Shown here piece by piece: positions 52,663 to 60,158 of a stretch of DNA of 64,000 nt; positions within the stretch are counted from its first letter, which is position 1; the number at the start of each line of letters is the position of its first letter. The translations under genes and the position numbers were made by a program. Origin of the DNA: Anaerolineae bacterium (GTDB taxonomy: Bacteria; Chloroflexota; Anaerolineae; 4572-78; J111); NCBI GenBank assembly GCA_023151115.1, contig JAKLJP010000036.1, positions 15,880 to 79,879 on the forward strand, written 5' to 3'. The notes under the pieces are model-generated. The model worked only from the letters and a program-made list of their open reading frames with translations. It was not told the DNA's origin and made no database searches.

Positions 52663-53118
52663 ATGTTACGACAACCATTTTTTGGCCGCCAAAGTTTAGG
52701 CAACCCCTGGTACGAAATTGACCGCATGCAGCGGGAGATGGAGAGCCTCTTTAACACGTTTTATCGCCGCCCCCGCTTCCAGACCGCGCCCAGTTTTCCG
52801 GCGATGAATGTCTGGACCAACCAGGAGGGCGCAGTTCTTACCGCCGAACTGCCCGGCGTCAACCCCGAAGATATTGACATCTCGGTGGTGGGCGAGACCT
52901 TGACCCTGACCGGCTCGCGCCAGCCCGAAGAATTGAAAGAGGGCGAGAAGTATCATCGCCGTGAGCGCGGCTACGGCAAGTTCACCCGCACCTTCCAGCT
53001 TCCCTTCCCGGTTGAAGCGGACAAGGTTGAAGCTATGTTTGATAAGGGCATTTTGCACATTTCTCTACCCCGCGCCGAAGCCGACAAACCGCGAAAGATC
53101 AGTGTTAAAACGGCGTAA
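52663..53118 (+). CDS. Small heat-shock protein Hsp20, copy 1
   Basis: The product has 151 residues from the ATG at 52663 (MLRQPFFGR), chosen for the AAAGGAGATAGGAC ribosome binding site. The alpha-crystallin domain covers about 45-145, with NQEGAVLTAELPGVNPEDID and the GILHISLP strand holding the conserved dimer/oligomer motif. It holds unfolding proteins without ATP. It is first of three hsp20 genes and follows the phased-repeat promoter at 52518. Confidence 0.93.
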   Translation: MLRQPFFGRQSLGNPWYEIDRMQREMESLFNTFYRRPRFQTAPSFPAMNVWTNQEGAVLTAELPGVNPEDIDISVVGETLTLTGSRQPEELKEGEKYHRRERGYGKFTRTFQLPFPVEADKVEAMFDKGILHISLPRAEADKPRKISVKTA

Positions 53119-53222
53119 GACGTGAAACGTGAGGCGTGAAGCGTGAGGCGTTACCGATTAAGTTAGTTTACGCACCACCACGCACCACGAAATCATAAAT
53201 CGTAAATCCAAAATCGTAAATC
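53119..53222. repeat. Tandem-word spacer between hsp20 copies 1 and 2
   Basis: Words GACGTGAAACGTGAGGCGTG and ACGCACCACCACGCACCACG are followed by AATCGTAAATC repeats. The same ACGTGAAACGTGA word encodes the N-terminus of the glycosyltransferase at 3416. Confidence 0.65.
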
Positions 53223-53235
53223 ATTGGAGGTTATG

Positions 53236-53652
53236 ATGGCAACCGAAAGCAAAGAACTGCAAACCCAAGAGGTTGAAAAAGAGGAATTTACCACCAACGG
53301 AGCGGAACGCACCCGCGCTCGCAAGGCTTATGTGCCCCGCGCCGATATTTTTGAAACAGGGAATGAAATTATTGTTGTGGCTGATATGCCCGGCGTGGAT
53401 GAGAAATCAATAGATATTACCCTGGAAAAGAACGTTTTGAGCATCAACGGCTACGTCGAGTGGGCACAGCCCGACAACTACAGCTTGGCCTATGCCGAGT
53501 ATGAAGTAGGCGATTACTTCCGCCGCTTTACCCTTTCGGATGAGGTAGACCAGGAAAACATTCAAGCTACGGTCAAGAACGGCGTGTTGCGGCTGCATCT
53601 GCCCAAAGCCGGCCCGGCCCAGGCCCGCAAAATTGCGGTGAAAGCGGCGTAA
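53236..53652 (+). CDS. Small heat-shock protein Hsp20, copy 2
   Basis: The product has 138 residues from the ATG at 53236 (MATESKELQ), five bases after TGGAGG; an ATG three bases earlier is too close. The crystallin domain holds YVPRADIFETGNEIIVVAD and GVLRLHLP. This branch, with a short charged N-terminus and DNYSLAYAEYEVGDYFRR, differs clearly from copies 1 and 3, so the three genes are not recent duplicates. Confidence 0.9.
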   Translation: MATESKELQTQEVEKEEFTTNGAERTRARKAYVPRADIFETGNEIIVVADMPGVDEKSIDITLEKNVLSINGYVEWAQPDNYSLAYAEYEVGDYFRRFTLSDEVDQENIQATVKNGVLRLHLPKAGPAQARKIAVKAA

Positions 53653-53732
53653 CGTGAGGCGTGATGCGCGAAACGTGATGCGTGAAGACTTTTGCTATAA
53701 ATTCATTACGCATCACGCATCACGTTTCACTG
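53653..53732. repeat. Tandem-word hairpin between hsp20 copies 2 and 3
   Basis: CGTGAGGCGTGATGCG and ACGTGATGCGTGAAG on the left pair with TTACGCATCACGCATCACG on the right. The same GATGCGTGA word builds the hairpins at 61286 and 62717. Confidence 0.75.
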
Positions 53733-53774
53733 AGGTTTTGTAATTCAATGGCAAAGGAGGTTTGTATATATCCT

Positions 53775-54281
53775 ATGGCTATCAAAGATATGGTTCCGTG
53801 GAAAAAGAATGATAAGAATGTGTTGGTCAGACGGCAGGAAGATCCCTTTACCGCCTTCCGCTATGAAATGGATCGGCTATTTGACGACTTCTTCGGGCGG
53901 GGGTTTGGTCTGACCCCGTTTGAAGGCGCGATAGATCGCTTTGGGGCGTTCAATCCCCAGGTGGATGTCATCGAGAATGATAAAGAAGTAAAGATTACCG
54001 CCGAACTGCCCGGCCTGAGCGAGCGGGATGTCGAAGTCTCTCTGAGCAACGATGTCCTGACCATCAGCGGCGAGAAGAAGCATGAAAAGGAAGATAAGGG
54101 CGAGAATTACTACCGCATGGAACGCTCTTATGGTTCCTTCCAGCGGTCTATCCCGCTGCCGGTTGAGGTCCAAAGCGATAAGGTGGACGCCACCTTTAAG
54201 AATGGGGTCTTAACCGTTACCCTGCCCAAGTCGCCCCAGGCCACACAGAACCGCAAAAAGATTGCGATTAAAGCTAGCTAA
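53775..54281 (+). CDS. Small heat-shock protein Hsp20, copy 3
   Basis: The product has 168 residues from the ATG at 53775 (MAIKDMVPWKK), 14 bases after AAAGGAGG. Earlier in-frame starts would translate the repeat hairpin (RITHHVSLRF) and are rejected. The N-terminal DPFTAFRYEMDRLFDDFF and crystallin region VTAELPGLSERDVEVSL-like and GVLTVTLP are standard for class A bacterial Hsp20. It is the last gene of the set and is followed by a strong terminator. Confidence 0.93.
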   Translation: MAIKDMVPWKKNDKNVLVRRQEDPFTAFRYEMDRLFDDFFGRGFGLTPFEGAIDRFGAFNPQVDVIENDKEVKITAELPGLSERDVEVSLSNDVLTISGEKKHEKEDKGENYYRMERSYGSFQRSIPLPVEVQSDKVDATFKNGVLTVTLPKSPQATQNRKKIAIKAS

Positions 54282-54294
54282 CCCCAATTCAAAA

Positions 54295-54325
54295 AGAGCG
54301 AAGCAGTTTTCTGCTTCGCTCTTTT
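54295..54325 (+). terminator. Rho-independent terminator after the hsp20 genes
   Basis: A perfect 12-bp stem AGAGCGAAGCAG / CTGCTTCGCTCT with a TTTT loop is followed by TTTGTTTC. It lies 13 bases after the last hsp20 stop. Confidence 0.88.
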
Positions 54326-54340
54326 GTTTCTTGAGGTTTT

Positions 54341-54384
54341 CTTAAGGTCCCCTTAAACTTCACTTAAAGATGCATCTCTATCTT
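54341..54384 (+). promoter_or_regulatory. Three CTTAA repeats at 11-bp period with -10-like sites
   Basis: CTTAAGG (54341), CTTAAAC (54352) and CTTAAAG (54363) are exactly 11 bases apart. TATCTT at 54379 lies 16 bases after the last repeat start; a better -10 match TATTAT lies at 54390-54395. The pattern is like a PhoB-type box. No gene starts for 400 bases, so the target is unclear. Confidence 0.5.
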
Positions 54385-54410
54385 TGTGATATTATTTCCA
54401 GCAAATTTGG

Positions 54411-54480
54411 GTAGGGGCGAGGCAACTCGGTGAGCGTTTTGGGTGCTTCGAGACTATCAATCGAGTTGCCTCGCCCCTAC
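54411..54480. repeat. Perfect 19-bp inverted repeat
   Basis: GTAGGGGCGAGGCAACTCG (54411-54429) pairs with its exact complement at 54462-54480, with a 32-nt loop. Its style matches common dispersed palindromes. It would form just after the transcription start of the CTTAA promoter and could stop or stabilise that transcript. Confidence 0.75.
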
Positions 54481-54523
54481 TCGCTTTGCCTCACGGCGAG
54501 GTTGAGTATAAAATGAGGGTAAA

Positions 54524-54587
54524 TCTAACAAACTTCTAACAATACTTTAATCTTAATTTAATTCTTCTGACGTAAGCATTTTACTAT
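54524..54587 (+). promoter_or_regulatory. Second TCTAACA 11-bp array, upstream of the ABC export genes
   Basis: TCTAACA (54524), TCTAACA (54535), TTTAATC (54546) and TTTAATT (54557) keep the 11-base period but the last two are worn. A -10-like TACTAT lies at 54582-54587. It is less convincing than the groES and hsp20 arrays because the -10 distance differs (25 rather than 16). Confidence 0.45.
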
Positions 54588-54662
54588 CGGATTTTTACAA
54601 CTGCCCCGCCCTTCTCCCCGGACAGGCGGGGTATTATGTTGTCAGGAGAAATCAGTTGGAAA

Positions 54663-54770
54663 ATGTCATTGCGAGGCGAGGACGCGAGGAGGCGATGAGG
54701 CGAAAGATTCTTCGCCTCATCGCCTCAGGCCTCATCGCGTCTTTATTTACCGCGTCTTTATTTACAAGGA
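54663..54770. repeat. Tandem-word hairpin before the ABC ATPase gene
   Basis: It starts with the CATTGCGAGG repeat end, then GCGAGGAGGCGATGAGGCGA, which pairs with TTCGCCTCATCGCCTC. A GCGTCTTTATTTAC word is repeated twice before the AAGGAGG ribosome binding site. Confidence 0.7.
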
Positions 54771-54783
54771 GGAAAAAAGAGCG

Positions 54784-55704
54784 ATGATCGAAGCGACCGA
54801 TCTGACCAAATCTTACGGCCCCATCGAAGCGCTGCGCGGCGTCACTTTTAATGTGGCCGCCGGCGAAGTGGTGGGGCTGCTCGGCCCGAATGGGGCCGGC
54901 AAATCTACCACCATCAAAATCTTGACCGGCTACCTACAGCCCGACAATGGCGAAGTGAAGGTAGATGGGCTGGATGTGCTGACCCACACCCGCGAGGTCC
55001 AGGCCCGCCTGGGCTACCTGCCCGAAAATGCGCCGCTTTATCCGGAGCTGTCGGTGCAGACCTACCTGCGCATGATCGCCGACTTGCGCGAAATCCCCCG
55101 CGAAGAGCAGCCGGCTCGCCTGTCTGAAGCGATTTACGCCACCGGCTTAACCGAACACCTGACCCGCCCCATCGGCCAGCTCAGTAAAGGCTTCCGCCAA
55201 CGGGTGGGCCTGGCCCAGGCCATTTTACACCGGCCCAAACTGCTCATCCTCGATGAGCCGACGGTGGGGCTGGACCCGACCCAAATTGTCGAAATTCGCA
55301 ACCTGATTCGTCGCCTGGCCCGCCACAGCACCATTCTTTTCTCTTCCCATATTTTATCAGAAGTGGAAGCGGTCTGTGACCGAGTGATTATCATTATGAA
55401 CGGCCAAGTCAAAGCCGATGCCCGCCTGGCCGATCTGGCCGCCACCTCCAATGCCGTGCTGGTTCTGCAAAAGGAGACGGGCGGGTTGGATCGCGCCCTC
55501 AAAGCCCTCCAGGGCGTCCGCAAGGTGGAGCCGGTTCACGCCGCCGACGGCTACCCGGCCTATCGTATTCTGGGCCAGGATCACACCGATTTGTGCCCGG
55601 CTATTTATGACCTGGCTCGCCAGGAGAACTGGCCGCTGCGTGAACTCCGCCGCGACGTGCGCACGCTGGAGACGGTGTTTAACGAACTGGCGACGGCGGG
55701 ATGA
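54784..55704 (+). CDS. ABC transporter ATP-binding protein, GldA-like
   Basis: The product has 306 residues. Walker A is GPNGAGKST, the signature LSKGFRQRVGLAQA, and Walker B LLILDEPTVGLDP, followed by the SSHILSEVE switch region. The C-terminal about 75 residues are the accessory part of ABC-2 type exporters. It is followed by a fused permease/auxiliary gene and a DUF4340 gene, the set known from gliding-type (GldAFG) exporters. The ribosome binding site is AAGGAGG. Confidence 0.92.
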   Translation: MIEATDLTKSYGPIEALRGVTFNVAAGEVVGLLGPNGAGKSTTIKILTGYLQPDNGEVKVDGLDVLTHTREVQARLGYLPENAPLYPELSVQTYLRMIADLREIPREEQPARLSEAIYATGLTEHLTRPIGQLSKGFRQRVGLAQAILHRPKLLILDEPTVGLDPTQIVEIRNLIRRLARHSTILFSSHILSEVEAVCDRVIIIMNGQVKADARLADLAATSNAVLVLQKETGGLDRALKALQGVRKVEPVHAADGYPAYRILGQDHTDLCPAIYDLARQENWPLRELRRDVRTLETVFNELATAG

Positions 55705-55770
55705 AGAGGCGAGGAGGCGGTGAGGCGAAATTTCTCGTGTCATCGCCTCACGTGTCATCGCGTCATCGAA
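55703..55770. repeat. Tandem-word hairpin between the ABC genes
   Basis: GAGGCGAGGAGGCGGTGAGG pairs with CATCGCCTCAC and TCATCGCGTCATCG words. It starts at the stop codon of the ATPase gene. Confidence 0.68.
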
Positions 55771-55786
55771 TTAAGGAGGACTCTCA

Positions 55787-58717
55787 ATGAAACAAATCTC
55801 AGCTATCACTCGCAAAGAACTCAACAGCTACTTCGGCTCGCCGATGGCGCTGATATTTGTGGGCGTTTTTTTATTAGTTACGGTCTTTACCTTTTTCTGG
55901 GTCGAGACCTTTTTTGCGCGGGGCGTGGCCGATGTCCGGCCTATGTTTGCCTGGATGCCGCTGCTGCTGATTTTTCTGGTGGCGGCGCTGACCATGCGCC
56001 AGTGGAGCGAAGAACAGCAGACCGGCACCCTGGAGATGCTGCTCACCCTGCCGGCTCGACCGGCGCAATTGGTGGTGGGTAAATTTCTGGCGGTGATGAT
56101 CCTGGTCATGGTGGCCCTGGCCCTGACTCTGTTCATCCCCATTACCGTCGCCCTGCTGGGCAACCTCGATTGGGGGCCGGTGGTGGGCGGCTACCTGGCG
56201 GCGATTTTGATGGCTGCGGCCTATGTCGCCATTGGCCTGTTTGTCTCTTCCCGCACCGATAACCAGATCGTGGCCTTGATTTTAACCGTGCTGCTGGGCG
56301 GGTTGCTCTATCTGGTCGGCACCCTCAGCGTCACCCGTTTCCTGCCCGATTTTGTAGCCGAAATCTTCCGGGCGGTTGGCTCCGGCAGCCGCTTTGAAAG
56401 CATCGAGCGGGGGGTGATTGACCTGCGCGACCTGATCTACTACCTGTCGCTGACGGCGCTGTTCCTGACCCTCAACGTGGTCTCGCTCGACAGCAAACGC
56501 TGGAGCGCCGGGGAACAGACTCGCCCCTACCGCGAGGGCATGCTGCTGACCGCCGGGCTGATTGCTCTGAATCTGATTGCCTTGAATGTCTGGCTGTATC
56601 CGGTCAACCGGGCGCGGCTCGATTTGACTGGCCAGCGCGAGTACAGCCTGTCGCAAACCACCCGCGATTTGCTGAATAATTTGCAGGAGCCGCTGCTCAT
56701 TCGCGGCTACTTTAGCGAAAAAACCCACCCCCTGCTGGCCCCTCTGGCCCCTCGCCTGCGCGATTTGCTGCAAGAGTACCAGGTGGCCTCCAATGGCAAG
56801 GTGGTGGTTGAGATTGTGGACCCGCTGCAAGACCCGGAGAAGGAACAGGAAGCCAACCAATCCTACGGCATCCAACCGACCCCGCTCCAGGCGGCGGATC
56901 GCTACGGCGCATCGGTGGTCAATGCCTATTTTGACATCCTGATCCGCTACGGTGACCAGAATGAGGTGCTCAATTTCCGCGATTTGATCGAAGTCCAGCC
57001 GACGCCCAACGGCCAGGTGGATGTCCGCCTGCGCAACCCCGAATACGATTTGACCCGTACCGTCAAAAAGGTGGTCTACGGCTTCCAGAGTGTTGACGCC
57101 GTGCTGGGAGCGATGCAGGAGCCGGTCAAACTGACCCTCTACCTCACCCCCGACACGCTGCCCGAATGGCTCCAACCCACGCCCGACACCATCAAAAAAG
57201 TGGCCGAGGAAATCCAGGCCAAGTCTAACGGCAAATTTACCTTTGAAACGGTCAACCTGGATGACCCCGGCAGTAAGGTTAACCGCCAGACGATGGTAGA
57301 CCAGTACGGTCTGCGCCCCATTGCCGCTACCCTCTTCTCCGACCAGACCTATTATTTGCACATGATCCTGCAAATTGGCGACCAGGCACAACTGCTGGCC
57401 CCCTCCGGCGAGTTCACCGAGGCGGACGTGCGCACCAGCATCGAGTCGGCCCTCAAGCGCGGCTCGTCCGGCTTCCTCAAAGTGGTCGGCCTGTGGACGC
57501 CGCCGGACATGCCTCAGCCCAATGCGTTTGGGCAGCAGATGCCCTCGTTCAAGCAGTACCAAACCATCAATCAGCAGTTGAGCCAGGATTACACCGTGCG
57601 CCCGGCTGATCTGTCCACCGGCCAGGTGCCCGCCGATGTGGATGTGCTGGTGGTTATTGCGCCCCAAAACATGAGCGACAAGGAGCGCTATGCTATTGAC
57701 CAGTATTTGATGCGCGGCGGGTCGGTGGTGGTGGCGGCGGGCAATTATGCCATTGCCCCCGATCAATTTAGCGGCAACCTGGGTATCCAGCCCATCGAGG
57801 GCGGCCTGCGTGACATGCTGGCCGGCTATGGCATTGACGTACAGCAGTCGCTGGTGCTCGACCCGCAGAATGAGCCGTTTCCGGTGCAGGTGAGCCGCGA
57901 TCTGGGCGGGCTGCAAGTGCAAGAGATTCAGGCCATGAATTACCCCTTCTTTGTGGATGTCCGTTCCGACGGCATGGATCAGCAAAGCCCGATTCTGGCT
58001 AATTTGCCGGCGGTCACGCTTAACTGGGTCTCGCCGGTGGTAGTGGACGAAGCCAAAAATAAGGACCGGACGGTCATCACTTTGCTCAAATCCAGCCCCG
58101 GTTCCTGGCTGCGCACCGATACCAACATTATGCCCGATACCCAAACCTATGGGGAGCTGGGCTTCCCCGTCGAAGGGACACAGGCCTCGCACCCGCTGGC
58201 CGTTTCGGTGCAGGGGGTGTTTGAAAGTTACTTCAAGGGTAAGCCGTCGCCGCTGACCGAAACACCAGAAACAGCCCCGGATACCGCCGGTCCGTCACCG
58301 GAGCCGACGGCCACCCCGGTCAATACCATCGGCACCATTGAAAATTCGCCCGATACGGCCCGGTTGGTGGTCATCGGCAGCGCCGAGTTTTTGAATGATC
58401 TGGTCTTTCAACTCTCGTCCAACCTGACTCAAGACCGCTATTTGAACAGCTTACAGTTTATGCAAAATACGGTGGACTGGTCGGTGGAGGATTTGGATTT
58501 GCTGACCATCCGCTCGCGGGGAACATCGGCCCGCGTGCTGGTCCCGCTAACCGAAAGCCAGCAGTCTTTCTGGGAAGGCGCTAATTATGTCTTGACGCTG
58601 GTAGCGTTGGTGGCGCTGGGTCTTATCTGGCGCTGGCGGCGGCAAAATGAGCAGCCGATGGACCTGGTCCCGCAGAGCGCAGTGGTCGGCGGGCAGTCGG
58701 TGGTGAGTAGCCAGTAG
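55787..58717 (+). CDS. Fused ABC-2 permease and GldG-type auxiliary protein
   Basis: The product has 976 residues. Residues about 1-265 are an ABC-2 permease with six to seven helices (GldF part: ITRKELNSYFGSPMALIFVG, then RQWSEEQQTGTLEMLLTLP). Residues about 285-900 are the soluble GldG/ABC_transp_aux domain outside the cell (DLTGQREYSLSQTT, then VLVVIAPQNMSDKERYAIDQ, MRGGSVVVAAGN). A proline/threonine-rich spacer lies near 825-850. A final helix (about 935-955) closes the protein. In many bacteria these are two genes. The exported substrate is unknown. Confidence 0.9.
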   Translation: MKQISAITRKELNSYFGSPMALIFVGVFLLVTVFTFFWVETFFARGVADVRPMFAWMPLLLIFLVAALTMRQWSEEQQTGTLEMLLTLPARPAQLVVGKFLAVMILVMVALALTLFIPITVALLGNLDWGPVVGGYLAAILMAAAYVAIGLFVSSRTDNQIVALILTVLLGGLLYLVGTLSVTRFLPDFVAEIFRAVGSGSRFESIERGVIDLRDLIYYLSLTALFLTLNVVSLDSKRWSAGEQTRPYREGMLLTAGLIALNLIALNVWLYPVNRARLDLTGQREYSLSQTTRDLLNNLQEPLLIRGYFSEKTHPLLAPLAPRLRDLLQEYQVASNGKVVVEIVDPLQDPEKEQEANQSYGIQPTPLQAADRYGASVVNAYFDILIRYGDQNEVLNFRDLIEVQPTPNGQVDVRLRNPEYDLTRTVKKVVYGFQSVDAVLGAMQEPVKLTLYLTPDTLPEWLQPTPDTIKKVAEEIQAKSNGKFTFETVNLDDPGSKVNRQTMVDQYGLRPIAATLFSDQTYYLHMILQIGDQAQLLAPSGEFTEADVRTSIESALKRGSSGFLKVVGLWTPPDMPQPNAFGQQMPSFKQYQTINQQLSQDYTVRPADLSTGQVPADVDVLVVIAPQNMSDKERYAIDQYLMRGGSVVVAAGNYAIAPDQFSGNLGIQPIEGGLRDMLAGYGIDVQQSLVLDPQNEPFPVQVSRDLGGLQVQEIQAMNYPFFVDVRSDGMDQQSPILANLPAVTLNWVSPVVVDEAKNKDRTVITLLKSSPGSWLRTDTNIMPDTQTYGELGFPVEGTQASHPLAVSVQGVFESYFKGKPSPLTETPETAPDTAGPSPEPTATPVNTIGTIENSPDTARLVVIGSAEFLNDLVFQLSSNLTQDRYLNSLQFMQNTVDWSVEDLDLLTIRSRGTSARVLVPLTESQQSFWEGANYVLTLVALVALGLIWRWRRQNEQPMDLVPQSAVVGGQSVVSSQ

Positions 58718-58802
58718 TCAGTAGGCAGATGTCAGTAGGCAGATAAAGGGTTAGAGATATAAATCACCCCGTCTACCGTCTACTGTCTACCGTCTACTAT
58801 TT
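58706..58802. repeat. Tandem-word spacer before the DUF4340 gene
   Basis: GTAGTCAGTAGGCAGATGTC and CAGTAGGCAG words on the left face TCTACCGTCTACTGTCTACC on the right. The same words precede groEL (49753). It ends at the ribosome binding site CAGGAG. Confidence 0.7.
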
Positions 58803-58819
58803 TCAGGAGTAAAACAACC

Positions 58820-59788
58820 ATGAGCAGAATCAACCAGATTTTAGCGATAACGTTAGTGGCACAGGTGGCTTTGGCGGCGTTTTTGTTCTGGCCCAGGCCG
58901 GCTGCTTCGGGGGGCGGCGGCTTTTTACTGCCCGATTACAAAGCGGCGGATGTGACCCGCCTGACCATCAGCGACAGCGAGGGCAAAACACTGGCTCTGG
59001 CCAAGAATGGCGAAAACTGGGTGCTGCCGGAAGCCGGAAATTTTCCTGCCGACAGCACCAAAGTTACCAGCTTGCTGGACAAAATCGAGAAGGTGAGAAC
59101 CAACCGGCTGGTGACCCAAACCGAGGGCAGTCATGCCCGGCTCAAGGTGGCGGCGGATGATTTCAATAGCCTGCTGGATATTGGCTTGAAAGAAGGGGCC
59201 GGCCACAAGCTTTACATCGGCAGTTCCGCCGGGGCCAGCGCCACCCACGTCCGCGCCGATGACCGGCCGGAAGTTTATCTGACCGGCGATTTGACCAGCT
59301 TTGACGCCAACGCCCAGGCTTCGGCCTGGATTAATACCCTCTACTTCACCGTGCCCCAAACGGCCACCACCGGCCTGACTCTGGAAAACGCTAACGGCAC
59401 GTTTGAATTTGTGAAAGAGGGCGAAAAATGGACGCTCAAGGGGCTTAAGGCCGGCGAAGTATTCAACGAGAACAACTTTACCAGCCTGTTCAGCCAGGCC
59501 AGCGGCATCAATATGACTGAACCATTGGGCCAGACCGAAGAGCCGGCTTATGGGCTGGATAAGCCGCTGGCGACAGTTAGGCTCAAAACGGCTGACAAAA
59601 CCTACACCCTGACCATTGGGGCCAAGAGCGACGAAGATAACTCCTACGTGGTCAAATCCTCCGAGTCGCCCTATTATGTGCGGGTAGCGGAGTTTACCGC
59701 CCAGAATTTCACCGAAAAGAAACGCGACGATTTCCTACAGCCGCCGCCCACCGCCGAACCCAGCGCAGAAGCGACGCCTGCGCCGTAA
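58820..59788 (+). CDS. DUF4340-domain membrane-anchored protein
   Basis: The product has 322 residues. A single N-terminal helix (about 6-24) is followed by an extracytoplasmic domain with two copies of the DUF4340 pattern: VTRLTISDSEGKTLALAKNG ... WVLPEAG, and later TLENANGTFEFVKEGEKWTL. The C-terminus is proline-rich. DUF4340 proteins regularly follow GldG-type genes and probably act with that complex at the cell surface. Confidence 0.88.
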   Translation: MSRINQILAITLVAQVALAAFLFWPRPAASGGGGFLLPDYKAADVTRLTISDSEGKTLALAKNGENWVLPEAGNFPADSTKVTSLLDKIEKVRTNRLVTQTEGSHARLKVAADDFNSLLDIGLKEGAGHKLYIGSSAGASATHVRADDRPEVYLTGDLTSFDANAQASAWINTLYFTVPQTATTGLTLENANGTFEFVKEGEKWTLKGLKAGEVFNENNFTSLFSQASGINMTEPLGQTEEPAYGLDKPLATVRLKTADKTYTLTIGAKSDEDNSYVVKSSESPYYVRVAEFTAQNFTEKKRDDFLQPPPTAEPSAEATPAP

Positions 59789-59812
59789 CAATTAACCTAA
59801 ATTCGGGGTCTT

Positions 59813-59933
59813 AAACATCGCACCCTTCGATACGCTCCTCGCTTCGCTTAGAGCTACTCAGGATGCGATGTTTAAGCCGAAAATCATCCTGACGCGAAGC
59901 GGGCGTTAGCCCGTATCGAAGGGTGATTTTCGA
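59813..59933. repeat. Pair of dispersed hairpins, CCTTCGATACG family
   Basis: AAACATCGCACCC (59813) pairs with GGATGCGATGTTT. Then AAAATCATCCTGACGC pairs with CGTATCGAAGGGTGATTTT (to 59933). The CTTCGATACG/CGTATCGAAG word is common to both. Confidence 0.65.
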
Positions 59934-59960
59934 GCTAAATCTAATTCGAGTTATCAAATA

Positions 59961-59999
59961 AAAAGCTCTCGCAAGTTTCAAACCTGCGAGAGCTTTTTT
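59961..59999. terminator. Bidirectional rho-independent terminator
   Basis: The stem AGCTCTCGCA / TGCGAGAGCT is flanked by AAATAAAA on the left and TTTTTTC on the right. It lies between the convergent DUF4340 and carbamoyltransferase genes. Confidence 0.85.
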
Positions 60000-60143
60000 C
60001 TCAACTCGTTCAACCTGTTCCCAAACTCAGTAAATCATGAATTGAGGAGCAAGCACCCCCAGGTACGGCTCCGCTCGGCACGTAGGCGTGCCTCACTCCT
60101 CAAAATTGTGATTTAATGAAACTCGGTTTGGGAACGAGTTGAG
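60000..60143. repeat. 144-bp palindromic element
   Basis: It has perfect 11-bp ends CTCAACTCGTT / AACGAGTTGAG. Inside, GTTCCCAAACT pairs imperfectly with GGTTTGGGAAC, and TTGAGGAG with CTCCTCAA. Its size and ends suggest a MITE-like unit. Only one copy is seen in the window. Confidence 0.65.
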
Positions 60144-60158
60144 AGGGTGCATCCTACC

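Noticed and set aside
53119..53222. CRISPR-like array from short tandem words
   Set aside because: Units are only 7-9 nt, without unique spacers of even length, and no cas gene is present.
53682..53774. N-terminal extension of hsp20 copy 3
   Set aside because: The extra residues (RITHHVSLRF) translate a repeat hairpin, and the strong ribosome binding site favours the ATG at 53775.
54411..54480. Rho-independent terminator for the hsp20 transcript
   Set aside because: A better terminator already lies at 54295-54325, and this hairpin has no T-run and a 32-nt loop.
56282..58192. A 636-codon frame antisense to the GldF-GldG fusion
   Set aside because: It lies wholly inside a well-supported gene, has no recognisable domain and results from the codon bias of the sense strand.
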